From: Dryas octopetala
Lineage: Eukaryota > Streptophyta > Magnoliopsida > Rosales > Rosaceae
Length of the DNA: 64,000 bases
Direction of reading: 5' to 3'
NCBI GenBank assembly: GCA_963921425.1
Contig: OY992833.1
Span: 19,571,738-19,635,737, forward strand
Each line of letters starts with the position of its first letter. The stretch's first letter is position 1. Under the pieces are notes generated by a model, which was given only the letters and a program-made list of their open reading frames with translations, did no database searches and was not told the origin of the DNA. Both the position numbers and the translations under genes were made by a program. Positions 26,154-38,165 of the stretch are shown here, piece by piece.

Positions 26154-27945
26154 ACCCCTCAGTTCGTACCTCGAGGTATATTAATGTTTATACCCTTAAT
26201 TGGTGCATTTCAAATTGTATCTAATGACATTCCAAGTCATAGTCTAAAGTTTCTCAAGTCGTTCCTTAGGAAATCCCAAGTCGTTCCTTGAGAATTTCAG
26301 TTCGTACCTCGAAGGATATTAATGTTAATACCCTTGGTGCATTTCAAATTGTATCTAGTGACATTCAAATTCATGTTTTGACGTTTTTCATGTCATACCC
26401 TAGAGTTTCTCAAGTCGTTCATTAGGACATCTTGAGTCGTTCCTTAAGGTATCTTGAGTCGTTTCTTAAGGCATCTTAAGTCGTTCCTTAAGAATTTCAG
26501 TTCGTACCTCGAGGTATTTCAAATATTTATACCATTGGTGCATTTTAAACTATACACAGTGACATTCCAAGTCATGTTTTGACATTTCTTATGTCATACC
26601 TTAAAGTTTCTCAAGTCGTTCCTTAGGGCATCTCAAGTCGTTCCTTAAGGCATCCCAAGTCGTTTATTGAAAATTTTAGTTTGTACCTCGGGGTATTTTA
26701 AGTTTTAATACTCTTTGTGCATTTCAAATTGTACCTTGTGACATTTAAAGTCATGTTTTGGCGTTTTTCATGTTATACCCTAGAGTTTCTCAAGTCGTTC
26801 TTTAGGGCATCTGAAATCGTTCCTTAAGAATTTTAGTTCGTACCTCCAGAGATATTAATGTTTATACCTTTAATGCATTTCAAATTGTATCTAGTGACAT
26901 TACAAGTCATACCCTAAAGTTTCTCAAGTTGTTTATTAGGGTATCTCAAGTCGTTCCTTAGAGCATCCCAAGTCGTTCCTTAGGGTATATCAAGTCGTTC
27001 CTTGAGAATTTTAGTTCGTACCTCGAGGGATATTAATGTTTATACCCTTAATTGGTGCATTTCAAATTGTATCTAGTGACATTCCAAATCATGTTTTGAC
27101 ATTTTTCAAGTCATACCCTAGAGTTTTTTAAGTCGTTCCTTAGGGAATCTCAACTAGTTCCTTGAAAATTTCAGTTCGTATCTCGAGGGATATTATTGTT
27201 TATACCCATGGTGCATTTTAAATTGTATCTAGTGACATTTTAAGTCATGTTTTGTCGTTTCCCAGGTTATACCCTAGAGTTTCTCAAGTCGTTTCTTAGA
27301 GCATCTCGAGTCGTTCCTTAAAACATCTCAATTCGTTCATTGAGAATTTCAGTTTGTATCTCGAGGTATTTTAAATGTTTATACTCTTGGTGCATTTCAA
27401 ATTGTACCTAGTGACATTCAAAGTCATGTTTTGACGTTTTCCATGTCAGAGTTTCTCAAGTCGTTTCTTGGACATCTTAAGTCTTTCCTTAAAGCATCAC
27501 AAGTTGTTCCTTGAGAATTTCAGTTCGTACCTCGAGATATTTTAAATGTTTATACTCTTGGTGCATTTCAAATTGTACCTAATGACATTCAAAGTCATGT
27601 TTTGACATTTTTCATATCATACTCTAGAGTTTCTCAAGTCGTTCTTTAGGATATTCTCAAGTCGATCCTTAAGGTATCCCAAGTCATTCCTTGAAAATTT
27701 CAGTTCGTATCTCGAGGTATTTTAAATGTTTATATCCTTGGTGTATTTCAAATTGTACCAAGTGACATTTCAAGTCATGTTTTGACGTTTTTCATGTCAT
27801 ACTCTAGAATTTCTTAAGTCGTTCCTGAAGGCATCTTAAGTCGTTCCTGAAGGCATCCCAAGTCGTTCATTGAGAATTTCAGTTCGTACCTCGAGGTATT
27901 TTAAATTTTAATACCCTTGGTGCATTTCAAATTGTACCTAGTAAC
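26154..27945 (-). repeat. Satellite array, inverted arm (about 11 units)
   Basis: These are the same units as the direct arm but in reverse complement: CAGTTCGTACCTCGAGG, AATGTTTATACCC, TGGTGCATTTCAAATTGTA, GTGACATT, AGTCATGTTTTGAC, then CAAGTCGTTCCTTAGG subunits. The switch happens within a few bases at about 26154, where a direct unit's AATACC runs straight into CCTCAGTTCGTACC. About 11 unit starts are seen up to 27880. Together the arms form a palindrome of over 4 kb with almost no spacer. Confidence 0.93.
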
Positions 27946-28337
27946 AAAACCATCTTAAGTCATATCTAGAACAACAAAACCATGTCGGAATTTTATGGAA
28001 CAACTTATCCAGATCGGAGTTTGTTAAACTCAGATCAAACAAAAGAAAAAAATGACAGAAAAAAATGAATTTATTGATGTTTCCAAGTCTCAATCCAAGC
28101 TTTGTTTTATTTGTTTTTGCATAATAATGAATACAATGTTCTTGATAACCTTTTTCCCCGATTACACTCAAAACCCACAAAATTTCAAAGGAAAACAAAA
28201 CGAAAAAAAGATATGAAAAAGAAAACAAAAAACCACTTCCCAATCTCTCTTTCTCTTTCTCTTTCGTAGACTTGGCGTTTCAAATCCAACGCAACAAAAA
28301 GAAACGAACAAAGCTTTCAAAGAGAGAGATTTCTTAA

Positions 28338-28460
<123 letters not shown>

Positions 28461-28655
28461 TGAGTGGTGTTGGTTTTGGTTCAGATTCATCAGTGAAATA
28501 TAAAGCTAAGGGAGGGAGAGAGCTGGGGTAGGATGAAGATGGAGAGGGGTATTTTTGTTCGAAAAGTGGCCAAAGAGTCATAAAAGATAAAGTTGTGAGT
28601 GGAAGGTTAAAAAAGATATAGTTGTATTAAAATGGGTTATTTAATGAAATTTTTC

Positions 28656-29348
28656 CTTTCTTTTGGTGCACACTTGAACCAGGGTATTTTGAACCCTTGA
28701 GGTCTTTAACTGATAGTATCGAATTGATATCTGAGCTGAAATTGGCTTGTGGTGAAATTGTTGACGTGTTGAGTATTATGCCTTCTATACTTTGTGATTC
28801 TGTTCACCACATAACAATGTGGTCCTGTGGTCGGTCTATAGAATAAGCAGTCGGATTTCTTGATCACCACACAACAATGGTTAACAAAAGCGAATGTTGG
28901 TGAAGCCTGCAGCCATATCTCCCCACAACTCTCAGAAGGCAAATGTGCAGCAGTGCCTCAAATTTTCTCAACCTAATTAAAAGGACAGAGCCAGGGGTAT
29001 AAAGTAGAAAAGAACAGCCACTTCAAATTTTAATTCATGGCCTTCTACTTGTCACGGTTAACAAGTTGGGTATCCCCACCTGCCTCTCCTCGAGTGCACT
29101 GTTTTTTAAAAGGAAATGTTCCATGAAAATGCAATAAGGCTCCAAATCCATTGTTGCATTCAGCTCACTACAATATAAACATAGTGAACACCTTACATAT
29201 CCAATGTGCATGGCTGAATTTGATGGGTTATATAGATAGCTAATCTATATCAAAATATCAATTGAGGAAGGACTACAATGAGGAAATATGAAATTTCCTC
29301 GCAACATTGAAATGCACCTTAATTGGAAGAAAGAATGTGGTAACTCAT
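28656..29348. other. Spacer and 3' flank of the RRM gene
   Basis: About 690 bases between the end of the Mutator-like element and the stop codon of the RRM protein gene on the minus strand. The part nearest 29349 is its 3' UTR. No other gene or repeat was recognised. Confidence 0.45.
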
Positions 29349-32300
29349 TCAAAATATATCTCCATAATATTTGGTAGCAAGATTCATGGTTTCAACAGTT
29401 GGTTCAATGTTCTGCAATAATCTGCGCAAGACAGATTGGACATGAATTCTTTCATCTGGCTGACTCCAAAGGACTCGAAGGACTTCAGGAGGAAAAACAG
29501 ATGCCGGCTGAGCAAGCCACTGGCTGCCATCTACTTCCATTCCGTTTAAACTGGACATTAAGACAAGCATAATTAGAACCTTTTATGGATGATATACATA
29601 AAGATATTTTAAACTATAAACCTTACTACCTATTGAGAATAGTCAACATCTTAGGCCATTCAGCAAGCCTGAAATGCACATCCACAATGCCCTTGGATCT
29701 TTTCTTCACTTTCTTCACCTGCCCGTGACGTTTACAAATGGACTGGATTGTTTCAAAAGATGATGCTATATCAAGAACATTTGAAATCCTTATAACCGTT
29801 GTTCTTGGCACATCAATTCTGAAGATCAGTAGCTGCTTTCCTTGAACACTTAAAGCATATGCTGCAATCGCTCTCTCTTTGGCATCTTCTGTCTGCAATG
29901 AAGCACTTGAAGCATAAATTTCAGAAATAGTTGTTAACATCTATGAGAAGAAAGCTCATCACTATTTGTCTGAGAAAGTAAAACCAAGATAGCAGAGTTC
30001 TGTTCACCCTTAGAATACAAATGGTTCTCTCAAGAACTAAAAAGTGAAGACATCGAGCAAAAATGATTAAAGGAAAAGGCAAATAGGTAGGTATTCAAGT
30101 TAGCAACTTTAACTCATACTACTAAGCTAACAACAGTTGGGCGAGAACAAGCATGAAAATCCAACCTATGGGCCAGTTCTGGAGCTTCAGACCTAGTCCC
30201 AACACTGGTAACAAAAAAAAATCAATATTACAAGCATTACGTACACATTTATTTCTTAATCAGTAGTGCTAGATATACCACATTTTTATACCATAATTTC
30301 ATACCACCTTATGTGGCAACTTACATGGCATTCATACATTGGATACTAAATAATAAAAAGAAAAACCCAAAAAGAAAAAGAAAAACTCTGTCCAATAAAG
30401 TAATGACACATGAGATGGTATAAGAATGTGGTATAAGAAATGTGGTAAGTATAGCATTATTCTTTCTTAATATTATTTATGGGATCTACAATATTTGCAT
30501 TCATTCACCAAAATTTAATCATATCAGATTCATTTAGCCTTAGCAGCCAGGTGAAATAAGATTACCACTGAAACAATTGCTGAAATGCAAGTATCATAAG
30601 TCTAAGTTGCAGCTGATCACACTTTATCTTGAACAACTTCAGACAATGCTTTATAATTTGACAATTTGTTTGTTTATTTTGGTACGTGATGCTTTATGAT
30701 TCAGTCAAAAACCAGAAGAAAGGAAAAAAAGCCTCACCTCAAATTCAACATAAGCAACAGAGCTTGAGGAACCTAAGAAAAAGCTGGATATGCCACTCCC
30801 ACAGAAGGCAAGAGCCTCCTTTAGCTGTTGTGAGCTTATATCAGGGGTCAACTGTTTAATCATAACTGTCCGTGTGGGATTCTTTACTAACCCAAGAGGA
30901 ACTTCAGGATCACCAATCAGGTTAGGAATGGAGATCTTATTAGGCACATCTTCCAAAGATGTTTCCTCCACCAAGACATCTACATTTTCTATAAGCAGAT
31001 CAGTTTTCATGAGAGCTCTTTGTGATCCTTTCCTGGTCTGCAATAAAACAAAGGATGGTTAAGAAGATTGCAAAGTGGCTTAAAATGATATAATGCAATT
31101 TCCACCCAGTCACAATTTAATGGCCTGTGCTCTTGACGACCATGAGATGGTTCATCATTTCAGCTGGAATGACAGACTGACATTTTCCTGAATTTATTTG
31201 CAGCGGCATGAAGATGAACTTGTAACATGATAAGCCATAACTGGAAAACATAATGACATTTGAACCTTTAAATAACAATGTTTGCTCATACCTTAAAATG
31301 CACGTAAGCATCTTTGAATTTGCTTCCTTTAATTGAGGGAAGCAGTCGTACCTTCTCAACTCCACAATCGTTAAAAACATCAGAAATAGAACTTCGCTTC
31401 ACATATGTGTCCAGAAATCTAACCAATACTTTTCTTTCCGTAGATCCCTCTTTTTGGTTGAATGTACTTGGGATCTTATCTAAGTCTTCCTTTCTGGTTG
31501 AAAGACGGACCCGTGGGTTTAATTTTGACTTCTTTTGAGCTGCAACTTCCACATCATCACTGTCACCTTCACGTATAAAGTTTATATCTATCATGGAAGG
31601 GATTCCCCGACATTTTTGTTCTTCACTACCAATGGAGGTGCTAGTCGCCTTGCTCATGGCAGGCCCTTTTGACGAACTTTCTCTTCTTTTAGCATTACAC
31701 CCATGTGAATCATCACGGCTCGGAACCTTTTTAACTGGACTTCGCCTTTTGATGATGTTGTCAGTATTGTTGGCAATAGTACAGTCCTGAGATGCATTAA
31801 TTAAACCCTCTTGAGGCAGCTCCTTAATGCAGCTAAGTAAACTATCGATACCATATTTTTTTCCCATATCTTCACCTGTTGTTTCAGGTAAAGCTTCCAA
31901 AAGTCCATTTGAAGCCAAAGTATCGCTCTTCTTACCGAGTATATCACCAACTTTTTGATCATTCATTGTCCTCATAAACACGTTTGCCAAACGCATCGCT
32001 TTTTGGGAACCATCGGATGATGCAGTTATTTTACCCACATCAGATCCTGCAGCAGGTTCTCGATCAAATATCAAAGTTTTTTTGTCAAGTTGATGATTTC
32101 CATTTGCAACTTCCTTCTGCAATATCCTAGAAGCTTCACCCGGTAACTGATAAGTTAAGCAAGACAGGTTCTCAGATTCTGATTCAATACCCCCTGCTAT
32201 TCTCAACATCACTTCCTCAAGTTTCCTGTGCGATTCAGGCTTGACTCCTGATTGATCCATATCCTTAGAAGATCTATTCCATGTTATATGAAAAGCTTCA

Positions 32301-33124
32301 GTTTCTATAACACTTTTTTCATTGTTTCGAGAATCCACAAAGCCTTCTGAGGACTGAACTAAACTTCCACTTGCACCCTGTTCAACAATTTTTGGACCGA
32401 CATGCTCCTTTTTAACTTTAGTTGCAACAAGACCAGGCTTGACTTCTGATTGATCCATATCCTTAGAAGATCTTTTACATGTTATATGGGAAGCTTCAGT
32501 TTCTGTAACACATTTTTCATTGTTTTGAGAATCCAAAAAGGCTTCTGAGGATTGAACCAAACTTCCACTTGCACCATGTCCAACATTTTTAGGACCGACA
32601 TGCTCCTTTTTAACTTTAGTTGCAACCAGACCAGCCAGATTTTCCAAAGTGCTTTCCCCCATTATATGCGATGACACATTTTTTGGACCAGAAGAACACA
32701 CTACACCTCCTGAGGATTGAACCACACCTTTAAGTTCACTAGATTCAGTGCTATCTAAATGTTTATGCACCTCAAATTGACTAGAAGCTGTAGCAGCAAG
32801 CACATCAGATGAAAACTTTTCCCCAATTATATCAGATCTTACACTCATAAAAATATTCTCCTTGCAACTGTGAGGATCCCTTATCACTTTTGGCATCTGA
32901 ATACTAAGATTGGGTTGACCACTTTCTGTGTTCTGCGGACTATTCTCTGTCTTGAAAACTTCAGAAACTGTCCTATCAGCAGGATCAATTTTTTTGACAG
33001 TGATTTGCTTTTGAACATGGGGACTTCCCAGCACCCTTGCCTTCAGATTAGTATAAATGCCTTTCAGAGTATGCCATGTGCTGGTTTGAGCCTGTGTTGG
33101 TTTTAGGAAGACCCCTGAATGCAT
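29349..33124 (-). CDS. Large protein with three RRM-like segments, unnamed
   Basis: Minus strand exons 33124-31292, 31037-30738, 29892-29630 and 29550-29349 join in phase to about 865 residues. RRM-like folds occur at about residues 560-630 (KVLVRFLDTYV, then DAYVHFK), about 670-711 (RTVMIKQLTPDIS, then VAYVEFE) and about 730-800 (LLIFRIDVPRTTVIRISN, then GIVDVHF). These suggest RNA binding, probably nuclear. The N-terminal two thirds are low-complexity and acidic/Ser-rich, with a basic patch (KKVPSR, NAKRRE) that could be a nuclear signal. Residues about 165-230 and 231-296 are a tandem in-frame duplication. The start is uncertain. The frame is open upstream to 33172, and a TTTATAG acceptor at about 33143 suggests at least one further 5' exon, so the ATG at 33124 may be internal. 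I do not recognise a named family. Confidence 0.75.
30261..30462. mobile_element. 202-bp MITE in an intron of the RRM gene
   Basis: Inverted ends of about 33 bases: left CAGTAGTGCTAGATATACC, right the imperfect reverse complement with GTGGTAAGTATAGCATTATT. An exact 9-bp target duplication TTTCTTAAT flanks it (30252-30260 and 30463-30471), which points to a Mutator-type MITE. It lies in the 845-base intron between exons 2 and 3. Confidence 0.88.
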
Positions 33125-33515
33125 CTCCACATTTCTATAAATTTGAAATGTACCACAGGAAGGTTTTAGCAACCATGACAGTGCATAAGCTACTGGCTAC
33201 CACAATACATATTCACTGATGAAGATGCACATTATATAAATATAATAACATCAACAAACCTAACACCCAAATGAATCATAAAACACAAAAATTAGAAATC
33301 ATAACTCATATGTGTACAATATTTGAATCATTATTCAACTCAAGTTTTGCTTGTTTCCTTTTTCCTATTTTTCTCTACCTTTCCCTCCTACCCCACTACT
33401 CCCACTTTTAACTCACTATTATATATTTTTTTAATGTGTTTGCAAATAACTCCGATTTAACCATAAAAAACTCTCTTCAGACTTCTATCTAATTTTATCG
33501 ACACATGTTTATAAG

Positions 33516-33520
<5 letters not shown>

Positions 33521-33567
<47 letters not shown>
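33521..33567. repeat. (AG)n microsatellite
   Basis: A pure AG dinucleotide run of about 23 units, directly visible. Confidence 0.98.
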
Positions 33568-33570
<3 letters not shown>

Positions 33571-35018
33571 GTTTTATGTGGGAGAGCAAGCAATATAGAT
33601 AAAAGTGGTTTTGCCTCACAACACTGTCCCTTTAATGGAAATCTGAAATTTCCTCCCACTATCTCGTCTTTTTCAATTGCATAAACTCTTCATACCAATC
33701 CATTGTATATAGTAACCAATCCACAAAAAACCACCACTCACTCGGACCCCTCAACAAATGAACAGAAAAAAAAAAGGGACACAAATGGAATGGAAACTTA
33801 GAAAGAGCTAGTGTATATATCCAATAGTAATCATTTATATAATTGGATCTGAAGCCATGGCTTTCTCATAATTATTGGTTTTCATGAGGTTTATTGAATT
33901 TTATTTTGTCCTTACTACCTAGTACCTAGGGATGTGTAATGACTTAACATTCTTCAAAATTGAAATCATTTATAAAATGAAGGCCCCTCAAAGTATGAGA
34001 GGAATTACAAAGAAATAAGGGCTAAGGTATAAGAAAAGAAATGCGTATGACATCAATACGAGATATAGCTTCCAAACAGAATCAGTTGAAAAGTAATCGA
34101 GTAGCACCCAAGAAGTTGGGAAAAAGCATGGACTAACTCTTAACTAAAAGTATAATGGAACAGGTTTCAATCTTGAAAGCTGCCATTTCATGAAAGTTAG
34201 TCTAATTATCCAAAAGCCCTGCTTGGTTGGGCTAGCACTTGGTGATGGCCATTATGGCGAACAATAAAGAAGCATAATGCACTATATGTTAAGAATGGTA
34301 CACACGACAATTGAATCCAGCCCATGAAGACAGAAAATTAAGAGTTTTGGTGTCCAGGTTAGGGATTAACTCTTCAGTGGAAATTACTTGTACAGGTTTG
34401 TCTTCTCTCATAATAAAGCTGAGTACTCTCCATGTACGTAAACAAGATTTTGCTGAACCATGTAAAACTTTGTGTGTTCTTGTGGCTGTGTTCAACTTGG
34501 CTTTATCATTATACTTTTATTATTTCCGCCATTATTTGCCACAACTGAGGCTTTATATCCATCACTATTAACACAGGGTACATCATATAAAATGACCTAA
34601 TTCCAAGATGTCAACTATAAATGACTCAGCACTGCATTGTCCGGCATGGTTGGCGTTGTTGTTGGTGATGATAATAATAATGAGGATGGTAACGTTGACA
34701 CTTTGAAAGTTTTCTTATGTTCTTGTGGAGCTCATCATTTCCTCTATAAATTGTTAGCATTCCTTAAACATTTTTGTTTCTCATAGAAACTAAACAAAAA
34801 AGCTCTGTTTTTCTCTTTTAACTATTCTATCTTGGACTCTATGTCATGCAATGTTAATTGTAAACAAGCTCAAACATAAAATACAAACAGAACAGCACCA
34901 AATAGAAAATGGAGTTCTATGCTTTGGCCAAGTTGTGTCTGCTATACAACTCCGATGAACCCACAAAGGAGCATAATTCACAAATCCAGGCCCAAGTGAC
35001 AAAAGTCACTTCACAAGA

Positions 35019-35435
35019 TAGCACTAAACTTACATGATGCTGCATCCACTCAACCCATTAATCTCACCGAAAAGGATTAGGTAGACTCTAGAAAACCAAT
35101 AAAGAAAACAGTTTTCTTACAATTTCATGTTATCTCAATAACCATCAAAGTTTTCAGAAAAATCCAATGAAATTTTATTGTGGGTCACTTAAACTCAAGA
35201 ATAACAACAGCAAGAACACACAAGATAGCACTAAAGCCTAAAGGTTACATAATGGTGCATCCACTCAGCCCATTATTCATAACCAAAAGGACTAAGTAAA
35301 CTCTAAACAAGAAAAAACAGTTTTTTTATCATTTTTATGATATCTCAATAACCATCAAAGTTTTCAGAAAAATCCAATGAAATTGCATTGTGGGTCACTC
35401 AAAATAAAAAATAACAACACCAACAACACACATAT
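35019..35435. repeat. Tandem duplication, unit about 205 bp
   Basis: AGATAGCACTAAA starts two adjacent copies (about 35019 and 35225). Both then carry GCATCCACTCA, AACAGTTTT, and ATCTCAATAACCATCAAAG followed by TGTGGGTCACT. Identity is high near the ends of the units. It lies directly 3' of the small mitochondrial-type gene and has no coding capacity. Confidence 0.88.
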
Positions 35436-35472
35436 CATGAGAAAAATAACTTTGCTGGGTTCCAAGAAGACC

Positions 35473-35748
35473 TCACTTGTTATCCGACTCCTCAGCTACA
35501 GCTCTTTGCTCCTTTGCCGCCTCTGAATTCTCCAAACTCGATGACTTCTCTGCTCCGCTGCTCAACGAAGATGAACACCATCTTGTTGATTTGGGAAGCG
35601 CTGAAAATGATACTATTGATTAATAAGCAAAACCATAAATCTTTTCCACTTTCTAAAACTGCAAAAGAACGGCGTTTGTGAAGTGGGTTTTACCTCTATT
35701 GTGGAAATGGTGCCCTGGCTTTTGAAGAAGGAGACGAGAGAGGGTCAT
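35473..35748 (-). CDS. Small, probably mitochondrial protein (60 residues)
   Basis: Two short minus-strand exons, 35748-35694 and 35600-35473, are joined by a GTAAAA...TTTTCAG intron in phase 1 and encode 60 residues. The N-terminus MTLSRLLLQKPGHHFHNR and the following STRWCSSSLSSG are rich in Arg, Ser and Leu and lack acidic residues, the usual look of a mitochondrial presequence. The C-terminal half is acidic and Ala/Glu/Ser-rich, ending EESDNK. Each exon alone is too short to stand out. Evidence for the gene is the consistent splice phase, the targeting-type sequence, and a compact GC-richer upstream region. The function is unknown to me. The 35.86-kb Mutator-like element begins 116 bases upstream of the start codon, so it lies in or next to the promoter. 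Confidence 0.6.
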
Positions 35749-36307
35749 TTCTCCCTCGCTCTTCGCCTCTCCTCTGCTACTATGAGGAAAAGAGGTTTTG
35801 CAGAGGGTTTTGCAGAGGGTTTTGGAAATAACAATTTTTATTCTAATTGTTACTTTGTTTTTTGAGAAATTTTATTCAATAACCCTTTTAAATACCACTT
35901 AAACTTTTTTGACCCCCTAGTCCCAAACTAACAATAATAACTCTTTTACATTTTTTTAGACCAAAATATCATTTTATATATAAAAATGTCGCCAGAGTCC
36001 ACAAAAAATTTGACCCAAAATTCCACTTGTTCCACCTTCTTCCTTCAGCAGCCAAACCCTTCTCCACCTTCTTCCTACAGCAGTCATGGAGAGCGACCTC
36101 CCTCATCAGCCAACGACCCATCATCTCCTCTCTTTATCTCTCTTCCCTTTTCTCCCAACCGAAACCTGAAAAAAACAAACAAAAAAAAATTCCAAAGCCC
36201 AAATTTGTGTGTTTTCTCTAAATGGGTTGGGAGGGAAGGAGATAGAGAGAGAGAGAGATAGATAGATAGATGAGAGGTCGGTGGGGGAGGTGGAGGATGG
36301 TGGTACG

Positions 36308-37246
36308 TACGGGTGGGCATTTTAACCGCGCACCGCCAAAACCAGCCGAACCGCACCGCTAAAAAATCGCGTTGACAAAAAAAGTCAACACCGCAAAAAA
36401 AAAAAACCAAACAGCACCGGTTCTCTCCAGTTCCGGTTCCGGTTCTATACCTTATTTAACCGCACCGAACCGAACCGCACCGCATATTTGCAAAAAAAAA
36501 TATTTTTTTATATTTTTATACATATATACACCATTTTATATATATTTATACCATTATTATATACTTTTTATATACTTTTTGTACACATTTTTATACACTT
36601 TAGACCATAAACCCTAAACCCTAATAAAATATTAGAATTAATATTAACTATATTAGAATTAATATTAACGTAGCTATATTTTTATACACTTTAGACCCTA
36701 AAATATATTTTATATAACCCTATGACCTATTTTCTAGATATATAATATAATAATAAATTAATAATGTTTTAGTATATAATTTTAGTTAGTAACTTTGTTT
36801 TAAGCAGGTTCTTAACTTGTAGTTGTAGTCATTGGTTGTATACTTGTATAATTGATTTTGTTTTTAACTTTTAAGTTTGAAGCACTAAGCAGGTTAAGCA
36901 AAGTTTAATGTGTGAGTCTTTTTGGTTAAGTTCATTGAATTAACTTGTAAATTTGTTTTTTTGTTGCCAAAACTTGTTAATTAGGATGGGTTTGCATCAT
37001 TAAATAATTGGGCTTAGGCTTGAAAAAATAAATGTGAGACCCAAAAGTGCTAATCTGAATAATAGCCCATTAGGCCCAGAACCGCAGTGGAGAACCGCAT
37101 CGCACCGCACCTTGAATGGTTTGGTTTGGTTTGGTTTTTTTATTTCTTTCACAGTTTTATGCACCGAACCGCACCGTTTATTAATGTCCAGCGCGGCGCA
37201 CGGTTCCGGGAGAAAAGTGAGTCGAACCGCACTGCGCCCACCCCTA
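36308..37246. mobile_element. hAT element nested in the Mutator-like element
   Basis: The left end is TACGGGTGGGC and the right end is GCCCACCCCTA, imperfect inverted repeats of the common plant TAGGGGTGGGC hAT type. The 8-bp target duplication GTGGTACG is exact (36300-36307 and 37247-37254). Subterminal parts are dense in AACCGCACCG and GGTTTGGTTT motifs, characteristic of these elements. The centre is AT-rich with a degenerate TTTATACACTTTAGAC repeat. It has no transposase. It inserted after the host element. Confidence 0.9.
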
Positions 37247-37412
37247 GTGGTACGCACCGGCTAGTGACCCATCATCTTCTCTCTCTATCTCTCTCCCCTT
37301 ATCTCTTAACCCAAATTTGAAAATAATAATAATTCGAAAACCCAGATCTGGTGAAATGTACTATAGTCAGAGAGGAGAAATGTGCTATAGCCAGAAGAGG
37401 AGAAAAGATGGT

Positions 37413-37720
37413 CAAATTTGTGGTTGCTACATGTGTCGACCAAAAATTGATCGTGTGGCAACCAGAAATTCCACCGAATGACGACCATAAAAGTTATAGA
37501 GAGGTAAAAGACACCAAAAACCCAAATTTATGGTTGCTACATGTGTCGACCAAAAATTATTCGTGTGGCAACCAGAAATTCCACCGATATGATGACCATA
37601 AAAGTTATAGAGAGATAAAAGACACCAAAAACCCAAATTTGTGGTCGCCATGTGGTCATGTGGCGACCACAAATTCAACCATAGGGCAACCATAAATTCA
37701 ACCATGTGTCGACCACAAAT
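37413..37720. repeat. 110-bp tandem repeat in the Mutator-like element
   Basis: Two full copies start CAAATTT(G/A)TGGTTGCTAC at 37413 and 37523. They share TGTGTCGACCAAAAATT, GTGTGGCAACCAGAAATTCC and AAAGTTATAGAGAG, with a partial third copy from about 37633. The 114-codon frame across it simply reads the repeat. Confidence 0.9.
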
Positions 37721-38165
37721 TCGACTAGATCTGAAATTTTTTGCATCTTCTTCTTCTCCATTGCTGGGTTTTGATGGGTCTAATCTCTTAAAGAATTAAC
37801 CATTTTTTGGGTTTTGCTGGGTGATAAGGGAGGAGGCGAGGGGTTTTATTTTTTGTAGGTTTTTCTGGGCTACATGGATTTTTTTTATTGGATTTTGTTG
37901 GGTTTGCTACAACGGTGAAGAATGAGGGCGACGGCGGCGGTTGGGGAGGCGAGGGGGGCAGTAGTTGGCTGGGGATGGAGGGAGGGACAGTAGTTGGCTA
38001 AGGAAGAGAAATAAAAAAAAGAAGCTACATTAAAAAAAAGGTTTAATATGGAGGGCATTATGAGTATTTCAAGTTAAAAAGGGTTATAAATGTTAGTTTT
38101 GGGGCTAGTGGGTCAAAAAAATTTAAGGAGTATTTAAAAGGGTTATTGAATTTCTCTTGTTTTTT

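Larger units (their letters stand above)
33125..35472. other. Spacer with possible 5' exons of the RRM gene
   Basis: Gene-free as far as I can read. It should contain the promoter and any unseen 5' exon of the RRM gene. An AG microsatellite and a 205-bp duplication are listed separately. A 68-codon minus-strand frame at about 34289-34495 shows no family features. Confidence 0.4.
35864..38156. mobile_element. 2.3-kb long-TIR Mutator-like element
   Basis: Terminal inverted repeats of about 90 bases: left GAGAAATTTTATTCAATAAC, right its close reverse complement ending GTTATTGAATTTCTC. Both contain TTTTGACCC/GGGTCAAAA and AGTCCCAAACTAACA-type words. A perfect 9-bp target duplication TTGTTTTTT lies at 35855-35863 and 38157-38165; low complexity lowers its weight slightly. 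The interior has two similar segments starting ACCCATCATCT (about 36116 and 37266), a nested hAT element and a 110-bp tandem repeat. No transposase is present. Confidence 0.87.

Noticed and set aside
37351..37695. 114-codon frame with internal repeats
   Set aside because: It reads a 110-bp tandem repeat within a non-autonomous Mutator-like element; the periodicity is in the DNA and the reverse strand is equally open.
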